From: Pantoea sp. Ep11b
GTDB lineage: Bacteria > Pseudomonadota > Gammaproteobacteria > Enterobacterales > Enterobacteriaceae
Reading direction: 5' to 3'
Assembly (NCBI RefSeq): GCF_040783975.1
Contig: NZ_CP160631.1
Location: forward strand, 3,534,001 to 3,598,000
DNA length: 64,000 bases
The translations under genes were made by a program, and so were the position numbers. Each line of letters begins with the position of its first letter. Position 1 is the stretch's first letter. The notes under the pieces are model-generated. The model was not told where the DNA came from and did no database searches. It saw only the letters and a list, made by a program, of their open reading frames with translations. This document shows positions 30,312 through 39,719 of the stretch, in pieces.

Positions 30312-32558
30312 TCAGCGACCGCCGCGAATCAACCCACCCAGACCGCGCCGCTCCATAAAGGCTGAAACCAGATGGCGGACTTCGGTGGCGGTGTGAGCAT
30401 GCATCCCCTGCTCGCTCAGCGCCTGCGCCTCTTCATAATCCAGATGACGCAGCAGATATTTCACGCGTGGCACGTTTTTGCCGTTCATGCTGAGGTGGTG
30501 ATAACCCAGACCCACCAGCAGGGCGACGCACATCGGATCGCCTGCCATTTCACCACACAGGCATAATTCGAGATTAGCCAGACGGGCTTCCTGGGCGATC
30601 GCATTCAGCGCGCGCAGCATCGCCGGATGCAGCGAATCATAGAGATTGGCAACGCGGGTGTTATTGCGGTCCACCGCCAGCAGATACTGTGTCAGGTCGT
30701 TGGTCCCGACTGAAACAAAATCGACCCGCGATGCCAGGTGCGGGATCATAAACAGCATCGACGGCACTTCGATCATGATGCCGATACGTGGCGCAGGAAT
30801 GGCGTAACCCAACATCTCTTCCACTTCACGTCCGGCGCGATCGATCAGCTGTTTTGCATCATCGATCTCATCGATATGACTGATCATGGGCAGCAGAATA
30901 CTGAGATTGCCGGAGGCGGCGTTGGCTCGCAGCATCGCGCGCACCTGCACCAGGAAAATCTCCGGCTGATCGAGCGTCAGGCGAATGCCGCGCCAGCCCA
31001 GGCAGGGATTCTCTTCACTGATCGGCATATAAGGCAGCTGCTTATCAGCCCCGACATCGAGCGTTCGCAGCGTCACCGGCTTATCGTGAAACAGCTGCAA
31101 CATGCCCTGATACTGTGCCACCTGCTCCTCTTCCGACGGGAAGCCGTTCTGCAGCATAAAGGGGATTTCGGTGCGGTAGAGGCCGATGCCATCCACCCAG
31201 CTGCCCAGCGCCTGCTCATGCTCCGGGCTTAAGCCAGCGTTCAGCATCACCTGCACGCGCTCGCCACTTTTCAGCTCACCCGGCTGGTCGACGACCCCTT
31301 CCGCCATCCTGCTCAGCGCATTCTCTTCGCTGATCAGCCGCTGATACTCCTGCACCAGCACCGGCTCGGGATCGATCAACAGCTCACCACGGTAGCCATC
31401 GACGATCAGCAGGCGTTTATTGAGCTGATGAGGCTGAATATCTGCCCCCATCACCGTCGGAATGCCCATGGCACGCGTCAGGATAGCGGCGTGCGAGTTG
31501 GCCGCGCCATCACGCACCACCACGCCCGCCAGCCGCTCCTGCGGCAGCTCCGCTAAGGTGGTGGCGGTCAGCTCATCGGCCACCAGCACAAAACGCTCCG
31601 GCCAGGCGTTGGTCCCGACCAGCGTATCATCGAGGTGAAACAGCAGCCGCTGACCCAGCACCCGCAGATCGCCTGCGCGTTCGCGCAGATAGCTGTCACT
31701 CAGGCTGGCGAACTGCTTAGCAAATTTCTCGATGACCTGCTTTACGGCCCATTCGGCGACGGATCCGCGCTCGATCTCCGCGAAGAGATCCTTCTTCAGC
31801 CGGGCATCGGTCAACAGGTGAGAGTAGAGATCGAAGATAGCCGCGCTCTCTTTCTGGGCGCTGGCGCTGAAACGTTTGCTGAAGCGACGAAATTCATTGG
31901 CCGCTTCGCTCATGGCGAGCGACAGACGTTCGCGCTCACGCTGAACATCCAGCGTGGAGGCGGCGGAAACCTGATCGAGCAGTGGCTGTGTCTCATCGAC
32001 CCAGCCCGGCGCCACGGCGACACCCGGTGCTGCCGCAATAGCACGCACCCGCGTCTGCCGGAACTGACCAAACAGTTGCCCCATCTGAGACTGCGACAGC
32101 AGCGTCGCCATCTGCGTGGCCAGCGTGACCAGAAACGACTCTTCGCTTTCATCAAACTGACGGTGTTCGCGCTGCTGCACTACCAGCACGCCGAGCAGCT
32201 GGCGACGACTGATAATGGGGACGCCGAGGAAGGAGCGATAGCGCTCCTCTTTCACTGAGGGAATATATTTGAAACTGGGGTGGCTCTGCGCATCCGCGAG
32301 GTTGATCGGTTCGGCCAGACGGCCCACTAAACCGACAATCCCTTCATCAAACGCCAGCGTCACCGTGCGGCCACGCGGCTTTTTAAGTCCGCGCGTCGCC
32401 ATCAGGTAATAGCAGCGACGATCGTGGTCGGCGAGGTAAACGGAACAGACTTCCGTTTCCATCGCCAGACAGATCTCATTGACCAGAATGTCGAGTGCTT
32501 CATTGAGACGCGGCGCACTCGCCACTTTTTCTACAATTTCGCGCAACTGAGTGAGCAT
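30312..32558 (-). CDS. ptsP: Phosphoenolpyruvate-protein phosphotransferase PtsP (EI-Ntr)
   Basis: First enzyme of the nitrogen PTS, passing phosphate from PEP to NPr (PtsO). 748 aa. An N-terminal GAF domain (about 1-160) senses glutamine/2-oxoglutarate in the family. The phosphohistidine domain carries His356 in DGAANSHAAIL. The C-terminal PEP-utilising barrel contains the LCLCGEMAGDP cysteine segment. It starts 12 bp after rppH and is probably cotranscribed with it. Confidence 0.97.
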   Translation of the reverse strand: MLTQLREIVEKVASAPRLNEALDILVNEICLAMETEVCSVYLADHDRRCYYLMATRGLKKPRGRTVTLAFDEGIVGLVGRLAEPINLADAQSHPSFKYIPSVKEERYRSFLGVPIISRRQLLGVLVVQQREHRQFDESEESFLVTLATQMATLLSQSQMGQLFGQFRQTRVRAIAAAPGVAVAPGWVDETQPLLDQVSAASTLDVQRERERLSLAMSEAANEFRRFSKRFSASAQKESAAIFDLYSHLLTDARLKKDLFAEIERGSVAEWAVKQVIEKFAKQFASLSDSYLRERAGDLRVLGQRLLFHLDDTLVGTNAWPERFVLVADELTATTLAELPQERLAGVVVRDGAANSHAAILTRAMGIPTVMGADIQPHQLNKRLLIVDGYRGELLIDPEPVLVQEYQRLISEENALSRMAEGVVDQPGELKSGERVQVMLNAGLSPEHEQALGSWVDGIGLYRTEIPFMLQNGFPSEEEQVAQYQGMLQLFHDKPVTLRTLDVGADKQLPYMPISEENPCLGWRGIRLTLDQPEIFLVQVRAMLRANAASGNLSILLPMISHIDEIDDAKQLIDRAGREVEEMLGYAIPAPRIGIMIEVPSMLFMIPHLASRVDFVSVGTNDLTQYLLAVDRNNTRVANLYDSLHPAMLRALNAIAQEARLANLELCLCGEMAGDPMCVALLVGLGYHHLSMNGKNVPRVKYLLRHLDYEEAQALSEQGMHAHTATEVRHLVSAFMERRGLGGLIRGGR

Positions 32559-32570
32559 AAAGGGCGTGGC

Positions 32571-33098
32571 CTATCCTCTCTTACGTCGATGGGCAGGATT
32601 ATTTCGCTGCCCCGCACTCTCCTGCATAGTCATCACCACGCCAGCGAATTCCTTCATCACCCGACGGTAGACATCGCGCTTGAAGGAGACAACCTGACGT
32701 ACCGGATACCAGAAGCTGACCCAGCGCCAGCCGTCAAACTCCGGCGTGCTGCTGTGCTGCACATTGATATCCGCGTCATTACACATTAACTGCAAGAGAA
32801 ACCACTTCTGTTTCTGGCCGATACATACCGGCTTTGTGTCCCAACGCACCAAACGTTTTGGCAACTTGTAACGCAACCAGTTACGGGTAGAAGCAAGTAT
32901 TCGCACATCTTTCCGGTGTAATCCGACCTCTTCGAACAGTTCGCGATACATCGCCTGCTCTGCGGTTTCACCGGGATTGATGCCTCCCTGAGGAAATTGC
33001 CAGGAGTGCTGTCCAAAGCGCCTGGCCCATAACACTTGTCCCTGCCGGTTACAGATTACGATACCAACATTCGGGCGGTAGCCATCATCATCGATCAC
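32571..33098 (-). CDS. rppH: RNA pyrophosphohydrolase RppH
   Basis: Nudix hydrolase removing pyrophosphate from 5'-triphosphorylated or diphosphorylated RNA, which triggers RNase E decay. 175 aa. The Nudix box spans residues 38-60 ([20 protein letters not shown], then VGL), with the flanking HSWQFPQ. The C-terminal tail is basic ([12 protein letters not shown]). Its 5' flank is the DARS2-like region; ptsP follows. Confidence 0.97.
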   Translation of the reverse strand: MIDDDGYRPNVGIVICNRQGQVLWARRFGQHSWQFPQGGINPGETAEQAMYRELFEEVGLHRKDVRILASTRNWLRYKLPKRLVRWDTKPVCIGQKQKWFLLQLMCNDADINVQHSSTPEFDGWRWVSFWYPVRQVVSFKRDVYRRVMKEFAGVVMTMQESAGQRNNPAHRRKRG

Positions 33099-33239
33099 CG
33101 GACTACCTCAAAGCAAAATTTGAATGCGCTGATTGTTTCACACTCCTTACAGGCGGTAAACCACTGGATTCATGAGGGGTTAAGTCCTATTTATCGGGAT
33201 AACTCACAGAAAATCGCGAAGTTATAAACAACAACCGCA

Positions 33240-33660
33240 AAAAAGATCGATCTTATTCACTATTTCTGTGGATAGCTTTGTGCAGAACGCGGGAGTTAAC
33301 TGAATAACCCCCCAGGCGGGTAACGGATAGGCGGAATCAGAAAACTTATTATCTTACTGATTATATTGCCATTAAATTCAGAACGGTTATGCGGATGCTT
33401 TTTACAGACAGCGAATAGTTTTGCGACGGCTGACAAATGGTTAAAATTTAGCCGCTGCCTTTTTTATCCACAGATAATCGCTCAGAGTCAGGTCAGAGCG
33501 GTGAAATTATGCTCAGATCGCGAAAAGTCAAGGCTGTAAATGGAACCAGTACCGCACACAATGGGGGGTTATCCCATTTTTCTGTGGATAACCGGACTGG
33601 AGATCCTGTTCATTCTTGCGGGTAAGCTGGGATAACCCGGGCTTCCTGTGGATGACCCAA
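33240..33660. other. DnaA-box cluster, DARS2 (DnaA-reactivating sequence) candidate
   Basis: The 684-bp gap between rppH and mutH has no credible ORF. It has two perfect DnaA boxes, TTATCCACA at 33464-33472 and its reverse complement TGTGGATAA at 33583-33591. It also has near-matches TGTGGATAG at 33267-33275 and TGTGGATGA at 33647-33655, and a weaker TTATTCACT at 33253-33261 facing the 33267 box head to head. In E. coli the mutH-rppH gap carries DARS2, where DnaA-ADP is recharged to DnaA-ATP with help from IHF and Fis. Identity rests on synteny plus the boxes; I did not locate IHF or Fis sites. Repeated GGGTTATCCC / GGGATAACCC motifs are also present (near 33566-33575 and 33629-33638). Confidence 0.78.
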
Positions 33661-33782
33661 AGGCTCTGCAGTAAAAAAAGCGCGATCAATCATGTTATTA
33701 TCGCTCCCGGAGACGGTTTATTTTCGTCAACGGTTTTATCTGTCCGCCTCTGTACATTTTTTAACCACCACGAGTGAGCAAC

Positions 33783-34460
33783 ATGAGTAACCAGCCCGGA
33801 CCACCCGAAGACGAAGCCAGCCTGCTGGCACGCGCCCAGGCGTTAGCCGGATTCACCCTGGAAACACTGGCGGCGCGCGCGGGCCTGCCGATGCCTGCCG
33901 ATCTGAAACGTGATAAAGGCTGGGTCGGAATGCTGCTGGAGTGGCACCTTGGTGCCTGCGCTGGCAGCAAAGCGGAACAGGATTTTGCGCATCTGGGCAT
34001 TGAACTGAAAACCATCCCGATTGATGCGCAGGGTAAACCGCTGGAAACTACCTTTGTCTGCGTCGCGCCCCTGACCGGCAACAGCGGCGTCACCTGGCAG
34101 ACCAGCCATGTCCGCCATAAGCTGGCCCGCGTCCTCTGGATCCCGGTGGAAGGCGAACGGGCGATCCCATTGCGTGAACGCCGTGTCGGCGCGCCGCTGT
34201 TATGGAGCCCGGACGAGAAAGAAGATGAGATGCTGCGCCAGGACTGGGAAGAGCTGATGGATATGATCGTGCTGGGACGCGTCGAGCAGATCACGGCACG
34301 CCATGGTGCCTGGCTGCAGATCCGTCCTAAAGCCGCCAACAGCAAGGCACTGACCGAAGGTATTGGCGATCAGGGCCAGCCGATCATGACCCTGCCGCGC
34401 GGCTTTTACCTCAAAAAGAGTTTCACCGGGCCACTGCTGGCGCGCCATTTTCTGCTCTGA
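33783..34460 (+). CDS. mutH: DNA mismatch repair endonuclease MutH
   Basis: Nicks the unmethylated strand at hemimethylated GATC sites when activated by MutS/MutL. The catalytic residues of the type II-like fold are visible as Asp67 (EQDF) and Glu74-x-Lys76 (ELKT). ATG 33783 ([10 protein letters not shown], 225 aa) is preferred for its GAG spacing and fit to the family; GTG at 33774 would add three residues. Presence of mutH implies Dam-directed mismatch repair in this organism. Confidence 0.96.
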   Translation: MSNQPGPPEDEASLLARAQALAGFTLETLAARAGLPMPADLKRDKGWVGMLLEWHLGACAGSKAEQDFAHLGIELKTIPIDAQGKPLETTFVCVAPLTGNSGVTWQTSHVRHKLARVLWIPVEGERAIPLRERRVGAPLLWSPDEKEDEMLRQDWEELMDMIVLGRVEQITARHGAWLQIRPKAANSKALTEGIGDQGQPIMTLPRGFYLKKSFTGPLLARHFLL

Positions 34461-34558
34461 ATCGCCTTCAATACTGACAGGACCGCAATTTTGCGGGAGA
34501 TCGGCGAACCGAATGCGTATAATCGCCGTTTACTTTTCGTTTAGGATTGAATGTCGGT

Positions 34559-35269
34559 ATGTTTGAGTGGATTTCTGATCCCAACGCCTGGCTGGCGCTG
34601 GGTACCCTGACCATCCTTGAGGTGGTGCTGGGTATCGATAACATCATTTTCCTGTCACTGGTGGTCGCAAAACTGCCGAAACATCAGCAAGCCAGCGCAC
34701 GCCGCATCGGTCTGATGGGCGCGATGTTAATGCGTCTGGGCCTGCTGGCTTCCATTGCGTGGGTCGCGCGTCTGACTAACCCGCTGTTCACGCTGATGGA
34801 TCACCCCTTCTCCGCGCGCGATCTGATCCTGCTGTTTGGGGGCCTGTTCCTGCTGTGGAAATCGAGCATGGAGATCCATGAAACGATTGAAGGTGGCGAA
34901 GGCGAACATAATACGCGCGTGCACTCCTTCCTGGGCGCGATTGTGCAGATCATGATGCTCGACATCATTTTCAGCCTCGACTCCGTCATCACCGCCATCG
35001 GCCTTTCCGATCATCTGTTCATCATGATGGCGGCGGTCGTGATTGCCGTGTTTATGATGATGTTCGCCGCGCGAGCCATTGGTGAGTTTGTCGACCGCCA
35101 TCCGTCCGTGAAAATGCTGGCGCTCTCTTTCCTGATTCTGGTCGGTTTTACCCTGATTCTGGAGAGTTTTGCGGTGCACGTACCAAAAGGTTACATTTAT
35201 TTCGCCATGTTCTTCTCAATGGCGGTTGAGTGTCTTAACCTGATGCGCAGTAAGAAAAAGCACGCCTGA
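34559..35269 (+). CDS. ygdQ: TerC family integral membrane protein YgdQ
   Basis: A 236-aa inner-membrane protein of the TerC family, with about seven transmembrane segments and the paired acidic signatures LEVVLGIDNIIFLSLVV (near residue 20) and DIIFSLDSVITAIGLSDH. TerC-type proteins are linked to metal-ion export or loading of secreted enzymes; the role of YgdQ itself is unknown. ATG 34559 (MFEWISDPNAW) matches the family; a TTG at 34547 touches the ribosome site and is less likely. Confidence 0.9.
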   Translation: MFEWISDPNAWLALGTLTILEVVLGIDNIIFLSLVVAKLPKHQQASARRIGLMGAMLMRLGLLASIAWVARLTNPLFTLMDHPFSARDLILLFGGLFLLWKSSMEIHETIEGGEGEHNTRVHSFLGAIVQIMMLDIIFSLDSVITAIGLSDHLFIMMAAVVIAVFMMMFAARAIGEFVDRHPSVKMLALSFLILVGFTLILESFAVHVPKGYIYFAMFFSMAVECLNLMRSKKKHA

Positions 35270-35278
35270 GAAAGTCAA

Positions 35279-35296
35279 GGGCGAGCCTGCTCGCCC
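35279..35296 (+). terminator. ygdQ terminator
   Basis: GGGCGAG-CCTG-CTCGCCC hairpin followed by GGTTATTTT, 9 bp after the ygdQ stop. Confidence 0.6.
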
Positions 35297-35384
35297 GGTT
35301 ATTTTCAGATTCCTTCGATTAACCCCGCCAGCAAAACCATTTATTACTACACTTTTTGCAATTGACGATTTGTGAGGATAAGGC

Positions 35385-35606
35385 GTGATGAGAGGGTTGG
35401 CAGGGGCAGCACTGATAGTAATGACCGCAGCATGCTTAAGCGGATGCAGTTCTGATTATGTTATGGCGACCAAAGATGGCCGGATGATCATGACCGAGGG
35501 GAAGCCCAGCATCGATAAAGAGACGGGCCTGGTGGAATACACCGATCAGACAGGCCACGCCGTGCAGATTAACAGCGATGAGGTCTCAACGATCATTGAA
35601 CGTTAA
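35385..35606 (+). CDS. ygdR: YgdI/YgdR family (DUF903) lipoprotein YgdR
   Basis: A small lipoprotein (73 aa from GTG 35385, or 72 from ATG 35388, both behind GAGGA). The lipobox LSGC is followed by [14 protein letters not shown], identical in style to E. coli YgdR, and the end is [14 protein letters not shown]. Paralogue of ygdI at 7055. Function unknown; probable outer-membrane lipoprotein. It is followed by a perfect 11-bp hairpin. Confidence 0.93.
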   Translation: MMRGLAGAALIVMTAACLSGCSSDYVMATKDGRMIMTEGKPSIDKETGLVEYTDQTGHAVQINSDEVSTIIER

Positions 35607-35618
35607 GTACCTGTTTTG

Positions 35619-35652
35619 ATCACCTGTCAACGATTCCCCGCTGACAGGTGAT
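35619..35652 (+). terminator. Hairpin after ygdR
   Basis: Perfect 11-bp arms ATCACCTGTCA (35619-35629) and TGACAGGTGAT (35642-35652), 12-nt loop, 12 bp after the ygdR stop. The T tract after it is weak (TTCCCCGACTTTT). Confidence 0.6.
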
Positions 35653-35746
35653 TTCCCCGACTTTTCCCCCTTCCTTCCCCGCCGTTGCTCGCGCTATAGT
35701 CCCTGAGGACACAACATTCCGTTCCATAAAGAAAAGGACGCTGGCA

Positions 35747-36787
35747 ATGCACTATCATCGTATTCCCCACAGCACGCTGGAAGTGAGTCAGCTGGGACTG
35801 GGCACTATGACGTTTGGCGAACAGAATAGCGAAGCCGACGCGCATGCTCAGCTGGATTTGGCTATCCGTTCCGGCATCAACCTGATTGATACTGCCGAGA
35901 TGTATCCGGTGCCACCGCGCCCGGAAACCCAGGGTCTGACTGAACGCTATATTGGCAGCTGGCTTAAACAGCGCGGTTGTCGCGACAAAGTCATTCTGGC
36001 CAGCAAAGTCGCCGGACCAACGCGCGGCGCTGATGCCTCCATTCGTCCCGATATGGCGCTGGATCGTAAAAATATCCGTGCCGCGCTCGACGCCAGCCTG
36101 AAACGCCTGAACACCGACTACCTTGATCTCTACCAGCTGCACTGGCCTCAGCGCCAGACCAACTTTTTTGGCAAGCTCGGCTATCAGTACAGCGAAACCA
36201 CCGCACAGGTGACGCTGCTGGAGACGCTGGAAGCACTGACTGAACAGGTGCGCGCCGGTAAGATCCGCTATATCGGCGTGTCGAATGAAACCGCGTGGGG
36301 CGTAATGCGCTACCTGCAGCTGGCGGAAAAACATGAGCTGCCGCGTATCGTCAGCATTCAGAATCCCTACAGCCTGCTGAACCGCAGCTTTGAGGTGGGT
36401 CTGGCGGAGATCAGCCAGCATGAAGGGGTTGAGCTGCTGGCCTACTCCAGCCTGGCCTTTGGCACGCTGAGCGGCAAATATCTCAACGGCGCACAGCCCG
36501 CAGGCGCGCGTAACACGCTGTTCAGCCGCTTCACCCGCTACAGCGGCGAGCAGTCACAGCAGGCGATTGCCGAATATGTGGCTCTGGCTCAGCAGCATCA
36601 GATCGATCCGTCGCAGATGGCACTCGCCTATGTGCGTCAGCAGCCATTTGTAGCCAGCACGCTGCTGGGTGCCACCACGCTTGAGCAGCTGCAGATGAAT
36701 ATCGACAGCTTCAATCTGACCTTAAATGCAGAGATCCTGGAAGGTATTGAGGCGATCCATCGTCGCTATACCTATCCGGCTCCCTGA
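35747..36787 (+). CDS. tas: Aldo-keto reductase Tas
   Basis: A 346-aa NADPH-dependent aldo/keto reductase, same length as E. coli Tas. The catalytic tetrad is recognisable: Asp and Tyr in LIDTAEMYPVPP, Lys in ILASKVAGP and His in LYQLHWPQ. The C-terminal cofactor-binding segment resembles FVASTLLGATTLEQLQ. ATG 35747 (MHYHRIPHSTLEVSQLG) is set by homology. The in vivo substrate is unknown; E. coli tas was found as a suppressor of tyrosine auxotrophy. Confidence 0.94.
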   Translation: MHYHRIPHSTLEVSQLGLGTMTFGEQNSEADAHAQLDLAIRSGINLIDTAEMYPVPPRPETQGLTERYIGSWLKQRGCRDKVILASKVAGPTRGADASIRPDMALDRKNIRAALDASLKRLNTDYLDLYQLHWPQRQTNFFGKLGYQYSETTAQVTLLETLEALTEQVRAGKIRYIGVSNETAWGVMRYLQLAEKHELPRIVSIQNPYSLLNRSFEVGLAEISQHEGVELLAYSSLAFGTLSGKYLNGAQPAGARNTLFSRFTRYSGEQSQQAIAEYVALAQQHQIDPSQMALAYVRQQPFVASTLLGATTLEQLQMNIDSFNLTLNAEILEGIEAIHRRYTYPAP

Positions 36788-36825
36788 TCACGCCTGCCAG
36801 CTGCCTCCCTGGCGGCTGGCCTCGC

Positions 36826-37278
36826 TTACAGGTCGCGGCAATAGAGCATGACCGGTTTGTCAGGATACTCCAGGGCTTCACCCTGTGGCAGCCAGCCAGA
36901 CCGTTCGTAGTAGCCCGAAAAAGTGGACCATAGCCACAATCGCGGATAGCCCTGTTCCCGTGCCCACGCAATGACGTGCTGCTGCAACGCCTCACTCACG
37001 CCTTTGCCCCTTGCCGGTTCATCCACATAGAGAGCCGCCAGCCAGGGAAAGAGATCCTGACGGCTGATGAGGTCGCAGCGCCAGAAGCCGACGGTGCCGA
37101 TCGCCCTGCCCGCCTCGATTGCAACAAAGGTGATCGGAAATTCAGCGCCGCTCAGGCTGCTGTTCACCACGCTGGCGAAAAACGCCCGGCTGTTAGCATC
37201 ACCAAATGCGCGCCACTGCCAGTCGATGATCTGATCGGCAAACTGCGGCATTTCACTGAGCGGAACGATCTTAATCAC
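36826..37278 (-). CDS. GNAT family N-acetyltransferase
   Basis: A 150-aa protein with the acetyl-CoA-binding GNAT motif near residues 85-110: ALYVDEPARGKGVSEALQQH, with the Q/R-x-x-G-x-G/A-like RGKGVS loop. Beta-bulge and aromatic residues follow in the final part (WLWSTFSGYYERSGW). GTG 37278 is preceded by AAAGGAT. It resembles small-molecule acetyltransferases; the substrate is not predictable. It occupies the place where E. coli has lplT-aas-galR, so it is a lineage-specific difference. Confidence 0.85.
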   Translation of the reverse strand: MIKIVPLSEMPQFADQIIDWQWRAFGDANSRAFFASVVNSSLSGAEFPITFVAIEAGRAIGTVGFWRCDLISRQDLFPWLAALYVDEPARGKGVSEALQQHVIAWAREQGYPRLWLWSTFSGYYERSGWLPQGEALEYPDKPVMLYCRDL

Positions 37279-37439
37279 ACTCTTATCCTTTACTGGGAGT
37301 ACAGATCCGGGCTTGAGATATCGCTGAAGGCCGCGCCAGAAAAGGCGATTTTCTTCGTCACCGCACGCAGACGAGACAGAGCACGCAGCCGTAATACGGG
37401 TCGTTGCTGAGGCGGCACGCTGGCCGCCAGAGAGGGGAA

Positions 37440-38696
37440 TTAGCTGATTTCCAGTGCCAGCAACGACTGAATCGTCTGCGCACGGCGGATCTCGCGCGGC
37501 TGGCCCTGTTCGAACAGCACTTCCGGGATCAGTGGACGGCTGTTGTAGTTAGAGGACATCGAAGCGCCGTAGGCACCCGTGTCGTGGAAGACCAGATAAT
37601 CGCCCACCTTTGCCGCCGGAAGCGCACGCGGCTCGACCATGCCACCCTCAAGCTGGGTAAAAACATCGCCCGACTCGCACAGCGGGCCTGCCACCACAGT
37701 ATCAAGGGTCTGCTGCTCATCAATCGCCCGTTCGTCACCCGCCATCAGCGAAATATGGTGATAGCTGCCGTACATCGAAGGACGCATCAGGTCACTGAAA
37801 CCGGCGTCGACCAGCACGAAGTGACGGCTGCCCATCGACTTCACCGCCCGGACCTGCGACACCAGCACACCCGCCTCGGCTACCAGGAAGCGGCCGGGTT
37901 CGATCTCCAGCTTGACTGCGTGGCCCAGATGCTGAGCAATACGCTGGCGTGCCGCATCCCAGAGCCCGAAGTAGTGCGCGGTATCGATAGCCTCTTCGCC
38001 ATAGCGGTAAGGCACAGAAAGACCGCCGCCTGCGGAGATCGCTGTCAGATCCTGACCGGAAGCCATCACCAGTTCCACCATCGCATCACACACCTGCTGC
38101 AGATGCCCATAGTCCACGCCTGAACCGATGTGCATGTGAATGCCCACCAGTTTCAGGCCATGCTGCGTAATCGCAGCCAGCGCCTCCTCCAGGTCGCCGT
38201 GCCAGATTCCGTGCTTGCTGTTTTCACCGCCAGTATTGGTCTTCTGGCTGTGGCCGTGACCAAATCCCGGATTGACCCGCAGCCACACCGCATGTCCCGG
38301 CGACACCGCTCCCAGCTGATGCAGCATATCGATCGATCCGGCATTCACCGGCACCTTCAGCGCGGCGACCCGCTCCAGCGTCGGCTGATCAAACAGATCG
38401 GCGGTAAAGACGATCTCATCACCGCCGGGCTGATAACCGGCGGCCAGCGCACGCTCGATCTCGCCCAGAGAGACCGAATCAACCTTTACGCCTGCCGCGC
38501 GCATCAGGCGCAGAATATGGGTATTCGAGCAGGCTTTCTGCGCAAAGCGCACCACATCAAACGCCTGCAACTGGGCGATGCGCGCCTGAATGATCTGCGC
38601 ATCGTAAGCCCAGAATGGTCCGGCATAGCGGCGTGCCAGCGGCAGCAGATGTGCGGCGTTAAGAGCAGTTTCGGTATTCTGTAAAGGACGTGGCAT
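37440..38696 (-). CDS. lysA: Diaminopimelate decarboxylase LysA
   Basis: PLP enzyme for the last step of lysine synthesis, meso-diaminopimelate to L-lysine plus CO2. 418 aa. Fold III alanine-racemase-like barrel with PLP lysine Lys54 in VVRFAQKACSN. The conserved IEPGRFLVAEAG, GPLCESGD (active-site Cys) and DTGAYGASMSSNYNSRP segments are present. AGGAG precedes ATG 38696. It is divergent from lysR, which activates it. Confidence 0.97.
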   Translation of the reverse strand: MPRPLQNTETALNAAHLLPLARRYAGPFWAYDAQIIQARIAQLQAFDVVRFAQKACSNTHILRLMRAAGVKVDSVSLGEIERALAAGYQPGGDEIVFTADLFDQPTLERVAALKVPVNAGSIDMLHQLGAVSPGHAVWLRVNPGFGHGHSQKTNTGGENSKHGIWHGDLEEALAAITQHGLKLVGIHMHIGSGVDYGHLQQVCDAMVELVMASGQDLTAISAGGGLSVPYRYGEEAIDTAHYFGLWDAARQRIAQHLGHAVKLEIEPGRFLVAEAGVLVSQVRAVKSMGSRHFVLVDAGFSDLMRPSMYGSYHHISLMAGDERAIDEQQTLDTVVAGPLCESGDVFTQLEGGMVEPRALPAAKVGDYLVFHDTGAYGASMSSNYNSRPLIPEVLFEQGQPREIRRAQTIQSLLALEIS

Positions 38697-38768
38697 AGCA
38701 ATTCTCCTGTGGCGATACCGGCATTAAGCCAGAAACATGCCATAGCGGAAAATATCTGTTTTAATAGG

Positions 38769-38785
38769 ATCTATGCAGAATAGAT
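38769..38785. promoter_or_regulatory. Inverted repeat in the lysA-lysR gap, candidate LysR site
   Basis: ATCTAT-GCAGA-ATAGAT, a perfect 6-bp inverted repeat just upstream of the lysR ribosome site in the 102-bp divergent gap. It is compatible with a LysR-type operator used for autoregulation and lysA activation. This is inference from position only. Confidence 0.45.
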
Positions 38786-38798
38786 ATAGGAAGCGGCT

Positions 38799-39719
38799 GT
38801 GGCAAACATAAACTGGCGGCATATTGAGGTCTTTCACGCTGTCATGACCAGCGGCAATCTGACTCAGGCCGCTACGCTGCTGCACACCTCGCAGCCGACC
38901 GTCAGCCGGGAGCTGGCACGTCTGGAGCAGCAGCTGGGACTGGCGCTGTTCGCCCGGGTCCGCGGCCGCCTGCAACCCACGGTGCAGGGGCTGCGTCTGT
39001 TTGAAGAGGTTCAGCGATCCTGGTATGGGCTGGACCGCATCATGGAAGCCGCTGAGGGGCTGCGCCAGTTCCGCCAGGGAGAGCTGTCGATCGCCTGCCT
39101 GCCCGTGTTTTCGCAGTCGCTGCTGCCGCCGCTTTGCCAGCCTTTTTTGCAGTGCTACCCGGATGTAAGCCTCAACGTCATTCCTCAGGAGTCACCTCTG
39201 CTTGAAGAGTGGCTCTCTGCACAGCGTTACGATATCGGCTTAACCGAAACGCAGCACGCCCCGGCCGGTACGGATCGCCTCGCCCTGCTGACCTGTGATG
39301 AGGTGTGCGTGTTGCCGCAGCAGCATCCCCTCTGTAAGCGTGACGAGCTGACGCCTCAGGATTTTGCGGGCGAACAGTATGTCAGCCTGTCGCGCAGCGA
39401 CAGCTATCGTCAGCTGCTGGATACGCTGTTTCAGGAAAAGGGCGTCGAACGACGTATGGTGATGGAGACTCACAGCGCGGCCTCGGTGTGTGCGATGGTC
39501 AGAGCAGGCGTAGGGATTTCGATCGTGAATCCGCTGACGGCGCTGGATTACGCCGACAGCGGTGTGGTGATGCGTAAGTTCAGCGTAGCGGTGCCGTTTA
39601 CCGTCAGCCTGGTGAGGCCACGTCATCGCCCCGCTTCGGCGCTGGTCGATGCCTTTGTCAGCCACCTGCAGCAGCAGGTGGCTGACTTTCCGGCCCGTAT
39701 CGCCGCGCGCCTGACTTAA
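38799..39719 (+). CDS. lysR: Transcriptional activator LysR
   Basis: A 306-aa founder-type LysR regulator activating lysA when diaminopimelate is high and lysine low. N-terminal winged helix-turn-helix (WRHIEVFHAVMTSGNL then TSQPTVSRELARLEQQLG, residues 6-46) and substrate-binding domain with THSAASVCAMVRAGVGISI. GTG start at 38799 with AGGAAG 8 bp upstream. It is divergent from lysA. Its end overlaps the convergent MFS gene by 4 bp. Confidence 0.96.
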   Translation: MANINWRHIEVFHAVMTSGNLTQAATLLHTSQPTVSRELARLEQQLGLALFARVRGRLQPTVQGLRLFEEVQRSWYGLDRIMEAAEGLRQFRQGELSIACLPVFSQSLLPPLCQPFLQCYPDVSLNVIPQESPLLEEWLSAQRYDIGLTETQHAPAGTDRLALLTCDEVCVLPQQHPLCKRDELTPQDFAGEQYVSLSRSDSYRQLLDTLFQEKGVERRMVMETHSAASVCAMVRAGVGISIVNPLTALDYADSGVVMRKFSVAVPFTVSLVRPRHRPASALVDAFVSHLQQQVADFPARIAARLT

